A stretch of 64,000 bases of DNA. Origin: Acinetobacter sp. S54. GTDB lineage: Bacteria > Pseudomonadota > Gammaproteobacteria > Pseudomonadales > Moraxellaceae. The stretch lies in the NCBI RefSeq assembly GCF_016624945.1, contig NZ_JACVUI010000011.1, forward strand, positions 26,421 to 90,420. The letters run 5' to 3'. This document shows positions 35,484 to 46,942 of this stretch, in pieces. The notes under the pieces are model-generated. The model was given only the letters and a program-made list of their open reading frames with translations. It had not been told where the DNA came from and ran no database searches. Position 1 is the stretch's first letter, and each line of letters begins with the position of its first letter. A program made the translations under genes and the position numbers.

Positions 35484-35575
35484 ATTTCATTTATTTTGCA
35501 ATAAAAAACATTCATTCTCTCAACAAAGCCTTAAACTCAGTTTCGATATTGATTCAAAACTATTTGTTTGTATTT

Positions 35576-36349
35576 ATGCCTTTTACTTTGTCACATGCTG
35601 TTCTGGCACCTCCTCTCGCCCGTTTAAGTCGTCATACCTTACCCATCGGAGCACTCGCCATCGGTTGTATGACACCAGATTTAGTTCGGTTATTTACCAA
35701 TGAAAATGTCACGATTAGCCATGAATGGGCGGGTTTGATTATTCCTAACCTATGTTTAGGTCTTATTTTTTGTTTGCTCTGGTATTTATTGTACCGTCCT
35801 GCCTTGTATTGCTGGCTGGCATTACAAGATGATTTAAATCTTGCTACTTTTAATCAATTCTGTGGTTTTTGTATCGCGTGTATAGCAGGCATTTTGATTG
35901 GATGCGCCACCCATATTATTTGGGATGGTCTTACTCATGATGATTTTAGAACGTTTGCCTTCCAGCATTTACTCAGTTATGAAACTCATTTTTTAGGCAA
36001 ATCTTATCCAGTTCATCGCTTACTACAGCTAGGAATGTCTATACTTTGTTTGCCTCTATTATTTTGGATGTGTTATCGCTACATCCAAAAGCATCGCGTC
36101 TCTCAAATAGATTCTCGCCTCCTCCCTCTATTTTTTAATTTTGTATTGTTGCTCTCATTATGTACTGGCGGTTATCTGGCCTTCCATTATTTACAACAAA
36201 TTGATCCCCAGTTTTGGCAAACAGATACCTATGCCGTTACAGGTAAAGCGATTAATTATTTCTCACGTGGTTTTTTGCTGAGCTTTAGTTTTGCCTGCCT
36301 GATTTTTATTTTTCTGAAACGTCTGAATTGGTTTTCATGTCGAGAATAA
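35576..36349 (+). CDS. DUF4184 family membrane protein
   Basis: A 257-aa multi-spanning protein. The start MPFTLSHAVLAPPLARLSRH and CMTPDLVRL define the DUF4184 family, whose members begin almost invariably MPFTxSHA; hence ATG 35576 rather than the TTG at 35549. Several helices follow, with WDGLTHDDF carrying conserved His/Asp residues. The family is uncharacterised and looks like a metal-dependent membrane hydrolase. Divergent from znuD, sharing the region that holds the Zur-like site. Confidence 0.82.
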   Translation: MPFTLSHAVLAPPLARLSRHTLPIGALAIGCMTPDLVRLFTNENVTISHEWAGLIIPNLCLGLIFCLLWYLLYRPALYCWLALQDDLNLATFNQFCGFCIACIAGILIGCATHIIWDGLTHDDFRTFAFQHLLSYETHFLGKSYPVHRLLQLGMSILCLPLLFWMCYRYIQKHRVSQIDSRLLPLFFNFVLLLSLCTGGYLAFHYLQQIDPQFWQTDTYAVTGKAINYFSRGFLLSFSFACLIFIFLKRLNWFSCRE

Positions 36350-36498
36350 GCATTAAGCATTCATTTTTTGGTATTTTTTGCTGTTTTTGACTCAAGTTCT
36401 TGTGGGCTTAGGCCCAAAGAGGCATAATCGCTGATTCACTGGCGGTACGCTGTTTACGTATACGCCCTTACAGCCAATATAGTTTGGATTTTTAAATT

Positions 36499-38277
36499 AT
36501 GATGCGAACTCATTACTGCGGCTCTTTAACAGAAGCCCAAATTGACCAGACAGTAACACTTTGCGGATGGGTACACCGTCGCCGTGACCATGGTGGTGTT
36601 ATTTTCCTTGATATGCGTGACCGTGATGGTTTAGTCCAAGTCGTCATCGATCCAGATACTCCTGAAGCTTTTGCAACTGCGGACAAAGCACGTTCAGAGT
36701 TTGTTTTAAAAATTACAGGTCGTGTCCGTCGTCGCTATGAAGGTACTGAAAATGCCAATATGGTGAGTGGTCAAATTGAGGTTTTGGGCAAAGAAATTGA
36801 AGTTCTTGCACAATCTGAAACTCCGCCATTCCCATTGAATGACGACAATATTAATGTATCTGAAGAACACCGTTTAAAATATCGCTTCCTTGATATTCGC
36901 CGTCCAGAAATGCTGGATCGCTTACGTTTCCGTTCTAAAGTAACCAATCTGATCCGTAATTATCTAGATGATCATGGTTTCCTTGATGTTGAAACACCGA
37001 TTTTAACTCGCGCTACACCTGAAGGTGCACGTGATTATCTCGTTCCAAGCCGTGTACAAAACGGTAGCTTCTACGCACTACCACAATCACCACAATTGTT
37101 TAAACAATTGCTAATGGTCGGTGGTATTGATCGTTACTATCAAATTGCTAAATGTTTCCGTGACGAAGATTTACGTGCAGATCGTCAGCCAGAATTTACT
37201 CAAATCGACATTGAAACATCATTCTTGAATGATGATGACATCATGGATTTGATGGAAGGTATGACGGTAAAACTGTTTGATGAATTACTTGGCATTAAGT
37301 TTGATAAATTCCAGCGTATGCCATATAGCGAAGCTATGCGTGATTATGCTTCTGACAAACCAGATTTACGTATTCCATTGAAACTCGTTGACGTTGCTGA
37401 TTTGATGCAGGATGTGGAATTTAAAGTATTTGCGGGCCCAGCCAAAGATCCTAAAGGTCGTATCGTCGCTTTACGTGTGCCTGACGCAGGTTCATTGCCA
37501 CGCAGTGCAATTGATGAATATACCAAGTTTGTCGGAATCTATGGTGCCAAAGGGTTGGCATATATCAAAGTCAATGAACTTGAAAAAGGTATAGAAGGCT
37601 TACAATCCCCAATCGTTAAATTTATCGAGCCAATCGTACTTGATCTCCTAAAACGTGTGGGTGCAGAGAATGGCGACATTGTCTTCTTTGGTGCAGACAA
37701 AGCCAAAGTTGTGAACGATGCTATGGGCGCGCTGCGTGTTAAAATCGGTCATGATTTGAAACTTGCAACACAAGAGTGGGCACCGCTTTGGGTTGTTGAT
37801 TTCCCAATGTTTGAGGAAACTGATGATGGCAAATGGACATCCGTTCACCATCCATTTACTTTGCCAAAATCAAGTGTTGAAGATGTAAAAGCCAATCCAG
37901 GTGAAGCTTTATCTGTTGCTTATGATATGGTCTTAAATGGAACTGAAATTGGTGGTGGTTCGCTGCGTATTTATACTTTAGAAATGCAAAAAGCAATTTT
38001 TGAAGCGCTGGGTATTTCTGATGAAGAAGCAGAAGAAAAGTTCAGTTTCTTGTTAAATGCATTACGCTATGGTGCACCTCCACATGGTGGTTTGGCTTTT
38101 GGTCTGGATCGTTTGGTGATGCTGATGACAGGTGCATCTTCTATTCGTGATGTGATTGCATTCCCGAAAACCAAGACCGCTGAATGCCCTTTAACTCAAG
38201 CGCCTGCACCAGTTGAGCCAAATCAGCTACGTGACTTAGGTATTCGTTTACGCGAACAACCGAAGAAAGAAGATTAA
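36499..38277 (+). CDS. aspS: Aspartyl-tRNA synthetase
   Basis: A 592-aa class IIb synthetase. Order: OB-fold anticodon domain (MRTHYCG … [20 protein letters not shown]), motif 1 to motif 2 ([20 protein letters not shown]), the bacterial GAD insertion, and motif 3 ([13 protein letters not shown]). Typical bacterial length. Starts ATGATG; either Met may be used. It marks the right-hand conserved flank of the Acinetobacter outer-core LOS locus. Confidence 0.97.
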   Translation: MMRTHYCGSLTEAQIDQTVTLCGWVHRRRDHGGVIFLDMRDRDGLVQVVIDPDTPEAFATADKARSEFVLKITGRVRRRYEGTENANMVSGQIEVLGKEIEVLAQSETPPFPLNDDNINVSEEHRLKYRFLDIRRPEMLDRLRFRSKVTNLIRNYLDDHGFLDVETPILTRATPEGARDYLVPSRVQNGSFYALPQSPQLFKQLLMVGGIDRYYQIAKCFRDEDLRADRQPEFTQIDIETSFLNDDDIMDLMEGMTVKLFDELLGIKFDKFQRMPYSEAMRDYASDKPDLRIPLKLVDVADLMQDVEFKVFAGPAKDPKGRIVALRVPDAGSLPRSAIDEYTKFVGIYGAKGLAYIKVNELEKGIEGLQSPIVKFIEPIVLDLLKRVGAENGDIVFFGADKAKVVNDAMGALRVKIGHDLKLATQEWAPLWVVDFPMFEETDDGKWTSVHHPFTLPKSSVEDVKANPGEALSVAYDMVLNGTEIGGGSLRIYTLEMQKAIFEALGISDEEAEEKFSFLLNALRYGAPPHGGLAFGLDRLVMLMTGASSIRDVIAFPKTKTAECPLTQAPAPVEPNQLRDLGIRLREQPKKED

Positions 38278-38301
38278 TTTGATCATCTAATTCTAAATCT
38301 T

Positions 38302-38328
38302 AAAAGACCTGCTCAGTGCAGGTCTTTT
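38302..38328. terminator. Terminator between aspS and the outer-core locus
   Basis: AAAAGACCTGC and GCAGGTCTTTT form a perfect 11-bp stem with loop TCAGT. Convergent arrangement: ends aspS and probably the Stealth-gene transcript. Confidence 0.85.
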
Positions 38329-38348
38329 ATTTAAAAGTAGCGAAATTT

Positions 38349-39380
38349 TTAATTCTGACATTCAAAGCTAGACGGCGTTTTAAATTTTTCAGAAAAAATT
38401 TGGATTATTTCAACTTTAAGTTGCTCAAAATCATGAACTTGCTCATCATCATTTAAACAAATTTGTGGGAGTTTTTCCTTTCTCACCACTTCTAAAATCT
38501 CATTTAAACTCTCAAGTTTTAAATTAAAATTTTGCCCACGATTAAACAAATTAATTGGATAAAAATTTCCTGAACATAACTGCCAGATACGGAATAAATA
38601 TTGATTAACATCTAAAGGCTGTCTGAAACGATGAGTACAAACTTGATTTAAATAATCCTTTTCATTTTCCCAGACTTCATCAAAGATTGATTTTAAAAAA
38701 GGCTGGGGTAAATGCATGTTATAGAAACTTGAAAACTTTCGATTATAAAACTCTAAAAAATTAATCCAATTATTTTTTGGAGTATAATTTAAATTAAAAA
38801 GTGCATAAGGACTTTTCTTAAAAAGCTGCCGTTTATTAAAATATTTATTAATAATTGCAACATCTGTGAGGGTGACTGCACCCAGAAAATTTTCTGTACC
38901 TACCACCATTAATGGTTGTAAGACAATACCATCACAAGGTAACCCTTTTTTAAAAAAGAAGTCTGGCTCTAGTGGTTTATTGATAAACATATCATCATTA
39001 AAATAAACGAAGTGTTCAGCCAATCCTTGAATTTTATGGATATTAATTTCAATTACATGAGAGCTAAAAGTAGGTAAATAGGCGGCATCAATAATTTGAT
39101 TATGCTTGACTAAATTTAACTTTGGATGGTCTTTAACTAAAAACTCTGGAAAATGTCCACACGTTACAATATGGATTTTTCTTACCCATGGACAATATTT
39201 TTCAATTGATCTAAACCAGTATTGTAAATTTTCCCAATCACGATAACGACATTGTTCATCTAACTCTTCCTGTGTCAGATTACTATCTTTCGACTTATAA
39301 TAGAGAAAATCCTTTTTCCAGCTTGTATCATTTGAATCTACCCAAATCATTACAAAATCAATTGGATGCTTCAAACTCAT
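38349..39380 (-). CDS. Stealth-family sugar-phosphate transferase
   Basis: A 343-aa cytoplasmic transferase. Conserved region 1 is IDFVMIWVDSNDTSWKKDFL (residues 7-26). CR2 spans YRDWENLQYWFRSIEKYCPW and RKIHIVTCGHFPEFL, and includes the SSHVIEINIHKIQGLAEHFV and FNDDMF segment. CR3/CR4-like regions follow. Stealth proteins transfer hexose-1-phosphate or a related sugar-phosphate to glycan, forming phosphodiester links in capsules and lipooligosaccharides. It is the last gene of the outer-core locus by aspS, is very AT-rich, and is separated from glf by a small plus-strand gene. Confidence 0.85.
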   Translation of the reverse strand: MSLKHPIDFVMIWVDSNDTSWKKDFLYYKSKDSNLTQEELDEQCRYRDWENLQYWFRSIEKYCPWVRKIHIVTCGHFPEFLVKDHPKLNLVKHNQIIDAAYLPTFSSHVIEINIHKIQGLAEHFVYFNDDMFINKPLEPDFFFKKGLPCDGIVLQPLMVVGTENFLGAVTLTDVAIINKYFNKRQLFKKSPYALFNLNYTPKNNWINFLEFYNRKFSSFYNMHLPQPFLKSIFDEVWENEKDYLNQVCTHRFRQPLDVNQYLFRIWQLCSGNFYPINLFNRGQNFNLKLESLNEILEVVRKEKLPQICLNDDEQVHDFEQLKVEIIQIFSEKFKTPSSFECQN

Positions 39381-39611
39381 ATCCCCAAAAACAAAATTTT
39401 AAATCAAATAATCTAATTAACAGTTAAAGCTAAAGTCATAAAAATAATATGAATTTATTGTGTAATTGCGTTATTTTTTCTTCATAATTCGCACATAATG
39501 ATAATACTAAACCAATTTTTTCCTTATCCTTTCACATGCAATGATACAGTTGAGATAGTAGCTATCAAGTGGCATAATTGGGCAATTTTATTGTTAAACA
39601 AGGTTATCAAT

Positions 39612-39827
39612 ATGGCTATGCGTCCTGAAGTGCGTCGACATGCCCTTGTAATTATTGTATTTTCTTTAGCACAATGGTTTTTCATGCGCTATATTCTTGC
39701 AAATGAATTGTTTAACATGACTACAAATCAACGAATTTTATTTTTCTGCATAAGTAGCTTGGTTGGTGCATTGCTTATTTTTGTTGCGCTGATTTACATG
39801 GTCTTAAAAGGAAATGCGGATAAATAA
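39612..39827 (+). CDS. Small two-helix membrane protein (71 aa)
   Basis: Unrecognised family. After MAMRPEVRRHALV there are two predicted membrane helices (about residues 11-30 and 44-66), with a short charged C-terminus. ATG 39612 is chosen because AAGG lies about 9 nt before it and the upstream extension to 39498 is not protein-like. It runs against all its neighbours within the outer-core locus and ends at a hairpin shared with glf. Confidence 0.55.
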   Translation: MAMRPEVRRHALVIIVFSLAQWFFMRYILANELFNMTTNQRILFFCISSLVGALLIFVALIYMVLKGNADK

Positions 39828-39836
39828 TTTTGTAGT

Positions 39837-39867
39837 GCAACATCATGATTTAGATCAATGATGTTGC
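39837..39867. terminator. Convergent hairpin (small membrane protein / glf)
   Basis: GCAACATCAT (39837-39846) and ATGATGTTGC (39858-39867) are perfect 10-bp arms with an 11-nt loop, between convergent stop codons. Confidence 0.65.
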
Positions 39868-39887
39868 TTATTCAACTTCAGAAATGG

Positions 39888-41836
<1,949 letters not shown>

Positions 41837-41859
41837 AAATAACTCTAACTAAATTTGAT

Positions 41860-42642
41860 TTAATTTTTAAATTCACTATATCGCTCATAAAAACACTTTA
41901 ACCACTTTTTTTTAAATGATCGATTGAGTTTTTCAAAAATATTTCTTTCCACTTTATTTTTTTCTAGAAGAAGTTTACGCTCTATCTCTATACTACTGGT
42001 GGAAGACGTATGAGTTATGATTTCAGGATGATCAAATAAAAACGTTGCATAAAAATTAACTTTTGAATTGAATTGATATAACTCATCCCAATGGTCACAT
42101 ACATGTGGTTTATGATGATAATTCAATAATACCTGAGCCATTTCTTTATCTACTATATAAGCATAGGTATAAGATAAATCAGCAATACTATAAGGATGAA
42201 GTTTTAGAATATTTTTATGATGAATTTTCTGAACCTGAATTTTCCCATAAACACGATCATTTACTTTAAGTTGAATACCACCTAAACTCATAAAGAAACA
42301 ATCTTGCAAATTCAAATTTTCTACTTCTGATTCAAATTGATTCAAATCAATATCCATGGTTTGGATAGCATCATCTTCTAATACTAATGCATATTTTTCA
42401 TCACTTGTAATAAAATCATGAAGAGCTTGCATATGGGATAAAGTACACCCCAGCTCTCCTGGACTTAATGGATACTTTTGAGTCGCAACGGCCAAATCAA
42501 AATATTCTTTTACTGTAAGATCTTTTCCTTTAATGCCTATTTTCTTAAAATCAGCCATATATAGATGGAAATTACTTTGAGAAAAAAATTTTTTTAGTCT
42601 TGGACTATCATATGCTTCGATACTAATGAGATATTTTTTCAA
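41860..42642 (-). CDS. Glycosyltransferase family 25 (copy 1)
   Basis: A 260-aa LPS-type GT25 enzyme (LgtB/Lex1-like). Typical features are the PLSPGELGCTLSHMQALHDF block (residues 58-77), YALVLEDDA with the metal-binding EDD, and the C-terminal HYKPHVCDHWDEL-like region (HHKPHVCDHWDELY). GT25 enzymes usually add galactose in LOS outer cores. It lies 18 nt after copy 2 and shares about half its recognisable motifs with it, indicating an old tandem duplication. Confidence 0.85.
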   Translation of the reverse strand: MKKYLISIEAYDSPRLKKFFSQSNFHLYMADFKKIGIKGKDLTVKEYFDLAVATQKYPLSPGELGCTLSHMQALHDFITSDEKYALVLEDDAIQTMDIDLNQFESEVENLNLQDCFFMSLGGIQLKVNDRVYGKIQVQKIHHKNILKLHPYSIADLSYTYAYIVDKEMAQVLLNYHHKPHVCDHWDELYQFNSKVNFYATFLFDHPEIITHTSSTSSIEIERKLLLEKNKVERNIFEKLNRSFKKKWLKCFYERYSEFKN

Positions 42643-42660
42643 AATAAATTGCCTATTTGA

Positions 42661-43428
42661 TTATATATTTAACTTATAAGTTTGAAGAAAAAATCCTCTA
42701 ATTTTTTTTACAATATAAGAAGAATTTGAATAAGATTTCTTTTTTGTTATAGTCATCATGTCTCTTTCATTTTCAAGATAACTCTTATCTTTCTCATTTT
42801 CGATTTGGGGATGATCAAATATATATGAAACATAGATATTAAATGGCTGTTTAGAATTAATTGTAAGGTCAGCCCATTGATCATAAACTTTTGGGGGTTT
42901 ATGAAAATTAAGTAATATTTTAGCCATTTCACGGTCTACTATATATGCATATGCATATGCCAAATTTTCATAAAAAAAAGGATCAACTTTTAAAACTGGT
43001 TGATCTAATAAGAGATTTTTCTGATCTTTTCCCTTCACTTTACGACAAATTTTCATCTGAATACCACCCAGACTTAAGAACAAGGGAGGACTCAACCTCA
43101 TCATTTTAATTTGTTCTTCTAACACATTAAAATCAATTGAAAATCTCTCAATTACATCATCTTCAAAAATAACGGCATACGATTCTTCAGAGGATAAAAA
43201 ATCCTTCAATGCTGCAAGATGAGAAAGTGTACACCCCAACTCGCCTGGTGTCATTGGTTTGCTTTTACCTGCAACACCCTGTTCAAAATATTCACTAACA
43301 GTTAAGTTTTTACCGATAATTCCAAATTGTTTAAAATCATCTTTATACTTATAAAATGTTTTTTGCGCGTAAAATCCTTGTAGTCTTTTACTATCTTCGG
43401 ATTCAATACTAATGAGATATTTTTTCAT
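42661..43428 (-). CDS. Glycosyltransferase family 25 (copy 2)
   Basis: A 255-aa GT25 enzyme paralogous to copy 1: KPMTPGELGCTLSHLAALKD, YAVIFEDDV and FHKPPKVYDQWADL align with the same blocks. ATG 43428 (MKKYLISIESED) matches copy 1's start MKKYLISIEAYD; the frame extends to 43437. It is the first gene of the AT-rich minus-strand module, starting only about 70 bp from the divergent GINT1_N-like gene. Confidence 0.85.
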   Translation of the reverse strand: MKKYLISIESEDSKRLQGFYAQKTFYKYKDDFKQFGIIGKNLTVSEYFEQGVAGKSKPMTPGELGCTLSHLAALKDFLSSEESYAVIFEDDVIERFSIDFNVLEEQIKMMRLSPPLFLSLGGIQMKICRKVKGKDQKNLLLDQPVLKVDPFFYENLAYAYAYIVDREMAKILLNFHKPPKVYDQWADLTINSKQPFNIYVSYIFDHPQIENEKDKSYLENERDMMTITKKKSYSNSSYIVKKIRGFFLQTYKLNI

Positions 43429-43495
43429 TTCAATCAAGTGCTAAAATAAATCAGGTGTAGTGTACCAATTATAGCCATATCGAGTGTGAAATTTA

Positions 43496-44386
43496 ATGAT
43501 GAAACGTCAAATTTTAAAAAAATGGTATAAATATCAGCAAAAGAAAAAAGAAAAATCCTTTAATTCACATTGGTATATGCGTTTTGGTTGGTTAAATCAG
43601 CCTTTGACCAGTTTAGATCAGCTTAAAGATCTTTATGAAATTCATTCTCCGCAAAAATTTACTTTTGCAGATAGTTTTTATGCTTATGAAGATGGCCGTC
43701 ATTTCATTTTTTTTGAAGAAGTCGATGATCACCATCCTGTTGGTTTTCTTTCTGTCGTGGAAGTATTTAAAGATGGAACTTCTACTTCGCCACAAACTAT
43801 TTTAAAGCTTGATTATCACCTTTCGTATCCTTGTGTATTTAAAGTAGAAAATGATTGGTACATGATTCCTGAAACTTCTGCAAATAAAACTATCGAACTA
43901 TGGAAATGCATAGAATTTCCATGTAAATGGGAGAAACATTCAAATTTATTAGAAAATATCGAAGCCGTAGACAGTACCCCTCTTTACCATGAAGGAATTT
44001 GGTATTTGTTTACATCTACACGGCGTAACTGCAAAAAGTTTGGCGATCGTTTAGATATATTTTTTACCAACGATATTTTAAAACCTGAATGGAAAGAACA
44101 TCCTCACAACCCCGTATATAAAGGCAGTCAACAATTTCGGATGGCAGGAAAACCCTTTTATTATCAAGGGCAACTGGTTCGACCTAGTCAGGACTCATTA
44201 AAGCGTTATGGGGGAAATATTGAGTTAAAAGCCATTACTCAATTGAGTCCCACCAATTATCAGGAACAACTTTTAAGCGTCATTCTTCCAGACTGGAATC
44301 CAATGGATGATGGTTGTCATACGATGAATTATGAAGATGGATTTGTGGTCTTAGACTCAATTCGCCTATCCCCTAAAACCCATTAA
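43496..44386 (+). CDS. GINT1_N-like (GH43-like propeller) protein
   Basis: A 296-aa protein resembling the N-terminal beta-propeller domain of glucosamine inositolphosphorylceramide transferases, often annotated as glycosyl hydrolase-like. The signatures FADSFYAYEDGRHFIFFEEV, HLSYPCVFKVENDWYMIPET and VDSTPLYHEGIWYLF are visible. In A. baumannii OC loci a gene called ghy occupies an equivalent place; this may be its counterpart. It is the only plus-strand enzyme in the locus, and its stop codon overlaps the convergent GT4 stop by 3 bp. Confidence 0.65.
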   Translation: MMKRQILKKWYKYQQKKKEKSFNSHWYMRFGWLNQPLTSLDQLKDLYEIHSPQKFTFADSFYAYEDGRHFIFFEEVDDHHPVGFLSVVEVFKDGTSTSPQTILKLDYHLSYPCVFKVENDWYMIPETSANKTIELWKCIEFPCKWEKHSNLLENIEAVDSTPLYHEGIWYLFTSTRRNCKKFGDRLDIFFTNDILKPEWKEHPHNPVYKGSQQFRMAGKPFYYQGQLVRPSQDSLKRYGGNIELKAITQLSPTNYQEQLLSVILPDWNPMDDGCHTMNYEDGFVVLDSIRLSPKTH

Positions 44387-45420
44387 TTTCCGAGCAGATT
44401 TTCATATATACGGAGAGTCTGCTTTGCCATTGCTGCAACCGTCAATTCTGCCTTGGCTTTTTTAAAAAGTGAATCAAATTGAGATTTGGCTTGAGGTTGT
44501 AGAGCATGATTAATTGCAATCGTTAATGATTGATCATCGCCAATATCTGCCAGATATTCAGTTGGCAGCCATTCTACGACCCCATTTACTTTCGTCGAGG
44601 CCATGACTTTATCAGCTTGCAAGGCTTCAACCATCACGAGCGGGAAGCCCTCTCGATCTGAAGATAAAACAATAATGTCGGCCAATTGAATGAGTTCTCT
44701 AGCATCTGCTCTAAAACCTAAAAAAGCGACTTTATTTTGCAACCCTAAAGCCTTAACCTGTTTTTCTAAGGCTTCTCTCAATGATCCATCACCGATAATC
44801 CATAAATTAGCATCAATATTCTGAATAGATTGAATCAACAAACGAATATTTTTAACGGGCTCCAACCTCCCAATACACATCACTATTTTTTTTGTAGGAT
44901 CCAACTTTGGGAAATCTTGAAGAACTCTTTGCAATAGATTTTGCTTGTTTATGAACGTTAATGGCGGTTGGGAATAAACACCATTATAAATCACATGGAC
45001 TTTGTCTTTTGGAATATCCTGAGCCAGAGCCTGACTCACTGCAATAACAGCATTTCCGACCAAGTAAGCAGATTTATTTTTTTTGGTTCCATGAATAGTT
45101 GTGACTACTTTTACATCTGGTAAATAACATCGAATACGTGAAATCAGTTCAGCCGCTTTACCTGCCTGAGCATGGACAATTTCAGGTTGAATCTGTTGAA
45201 TAAGCGATTTGAGTTGCCAAAGTAGAAAAATATTCCAGCGACTGCGGGAAAAATCTAGTGCATGAAAAGTAACTTGAGATGTAAATTTTTCCGCATAGCA
45301 TGGATGAGCAATTACATGCACGTCCTGACTCAAAGCCAGTTCATTGCTCAAATTAAAGGTATGCTGTTCTAATCCGCCTAAGCCTCCACTTGTTGCTAAT
45401 ATCTGAACGATTCTCATCAC
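44383..45420 (-). CDS. Glycosyltransferase family 4
   Basis: A 345-aa GT-B enzyme. The N-domain has the glycine-rich ATSGGLGGLEQHTFNLSNEL. The C-domain begins at KIVMCIGRLEPVKNIRLLIQ and carries the donor-binding SSDREGFPLVMVEALQADK (EX7E). It probably adds a hexose to the inner or outer core oligosaccharide. ATG 45420 or 45417 (double Met). It follows the GT2 gene by 8 nt. Confidence 0.88.
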   Translation of the reverse strand: MMRIVQILATSGGLGGLEQHTFNLSNELALSQDVHVIAHPCYAEKFTSQVTFHALDFSRSRWNIFLLWQLKSLIQQIQPEIVHAQAGKAAELISRIRCYLPDVKVVTTIHGTKKNKSAYLVGNAVIAVSQALAQDIPKDKVHVIYNGVYSQPPLTFINKQNLLQRVLQDFPKLDPTKKIVMCIGRLEPVKNIRLLIQSIQNIDANLWIIGDGSLREALEKQVKALGLQNKVAFLGFRADARELIQLADIIVLSSDREGFPLVMVEALQADKVMASTKVNGVVEWLPTEYLADIGDDQSLTIAINHALQPQAKSQFDSLFKKAKAELTVAAMAKQTLRIYENLLGN

Positions 45421-45428
45421 TTATCCCA

Positions 45429-46193
45429 CTACTTTTTATCTTTATTCATACTTTGTTCAAAGAGTTTTGCTTCTTTTAAAAATGCATAAAAGGCATTGAT
45501 CATGCTATTGACGAAACCACGCCAGCCATTTAGGAAACTACGACGGATGAAATAAGATTTTAAAAAAGTTATGGGCATGATCAATATCAGCTTAGCAAGA
45601 CTTGGAGATTTTCCTTTTTGGAATTTTTCTAAGGCCTTTAGGTTTGAATATTGATTATTTTTTTCAACTTTGACAAAAATACTCGACTCACCAAAATGAT
45701 AGATATCATGTTCTGCACGTTGTGAAAAACCATCCACAATCACATTTTCATGGACTTTATTGGCTAGATCATACTGTCCTTTGGATCGACGGAAAAAGCG
45801 GACTTTGGCATGTTTCTTGGTATGTTTGCTATTTGCTACACCTAAGAAAACATCATTAATTGGGGTAATTAAAGCATCAATCTGATCTTGTTGAATAACA
45901 TTCACAATCTCTTGCTTTAGACCGTCTGATAATACTTCGTCACCATCCAGATTCAGCACCCAAGCATTGCGACATTTTGCTAAAGCTAGACTTTTTTGTC
46001 CTGCATAACCTTGCCAATCCTGATGAGAAATTTGTACATTCTCAAACTGCTGGGCAATTGCATAGGTATTATCTGTGCTTCCTGAGTCGAGAATAATCAC
46101 CTCATCAAAATCACGTACACTATTTAATGTCCTTTCTAACCAAGGTCCACAATTAAGAGTGACTATATAAACACTGCATGCAATTTTATTCAT
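45429..46193 (-). CDS. Glycosyltransferase family 2 (WaaE/KdtX-like)
   Basis: A 254-aa GT-A enzyme. CSVYIVTLNCGPWLERTLNS, FDEVIILDSGSTDNT and the metal-binding WVLNLDGDEVLS are characteristic of the LOS core glucosyltransferases related to WaaE/LgtF. Start overlaps the upstream deacetylase stop by 4 bp. It is one of the ilvE-side genes that appear to be the conserved part of Acinetobacter OC loci. Confidence 0.88.
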   Translation of the reverse strand: MNKIACSVYIVTLNCGPWLERTLNSVRDFDEVIILDSGSTDNTYAIAQQFENVQISHQDWQGYAGQKSLALAKCRNAWVLNLDGDEVLSDGLKQEIVNVIQQDQIDALITPINDVFLGVANSKHTKKHAKVRFFRRSKGQYDLANKVHENVIVDGFSQRAEHDIYHFGESSIFVKVEKNNQYSNLKALEKFQKGKSPSLAKLILIMPITFLKSYFIRRSFLNGWRGFVNSMINAFYAFLKEAKLFEQSMNKDKK

Positions 46194-46942
46194 AGCTTAT
46201 AACGCCCTTTAGCAAGTGCGATACGCATTTGTAATGTATTCATGGCACCATGCGTACTCACTCTTGGAATATTAAATGGATGCTGAACATCATAAGCTTC
46301 GATTTTTTTTCGGGTGGATACCGCATTTTTAAAGCCTATTTCACGAGCCATTTGCTGATGTTTTTCATTAAAGCGACCAAATGGATAGGCAAAACTTGGG
46401 CATTTCCCAACTATTTGTTCAACATCTTGTTTCGATTTTTGCATTTCGCCATAAGCAGCTTGATCATCTAGTTTCAGCAAATTGACATGGTGTTGGGTAT
46501 GCGCTCCAAACTCTACTAAACCAGAAGAAGCCATTTCTTGAATTTGGACATGACTCAGTTTTTCAATACCTTCTATTTGTGTAGCCAAATAAATTGTGGC
46601 TTTGGCGTTATATTTTTTTAATAGCGGATAAGCATAGATATAATTATCCATAAAACCATCATCAAAACTTATGGCCACCACATTGCTTTGTTCACGATAT
46701 TGTTCCAATTCAGAGACAAAACAAAATCTTGATTTCTTACTTACCAAAAGTCGTAATAGTTGCTCAAATTTTTCGGGAGGCATATTCATACCCGAAGCAT
46801 TTAAACGGGGCGTCACTTGATGTAGCATGACAATACGCGGTAGTTTATTCGAGCGAAATGGCAACCAAAAGGTATAGTTACCAAGTAGATAAAGTAATCC
46901 AGCAAGAAATACTAAAACTAGCACTATATACAGCAACCACAT
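46190..46942 (-). CDS. Polysaccharide deacetylase (pda-like)
   Basis: A 250-aa NodB-fold deacetylase with an N-terminal membrane helix (residues 3-25). The metal-binding motif 1 is VAISFDDGFMDNY, motif 2 is EFGAHTQHHVNL (HxxxH-type), and motif 3 lies around SFAYPFGRFNEKH. It likely removes an N-acetyl group from a core hexosamine at the periplasmic face or membrane. The gene shares a TAATG junction with the upstream glycosyltransferase. Confidence 0.9.
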   Translation of the reverse strand: MWLLYIVLVLVFLAGLLYLLGNYTFWLPFRSNKLPRIVMLHQVTPRLNASGMNMPPEKFEQLLRLLVSKKSRFCFVSELEQYREQSNVVAISFDDGFMDNYIYAYPLLKKYNAKATIYLATQIEGIEKLSHVQIQEMASSGLVEFGAHTQHHVNLLKLDDQAAYGEMQKSKQDVEQIVGKCPSFAYPFGRFNEKHQQMAREIGFKNAVSTRKKIEAYDVQHPFNIPRVSTHGAMNTLQMRIALAKGRYKL

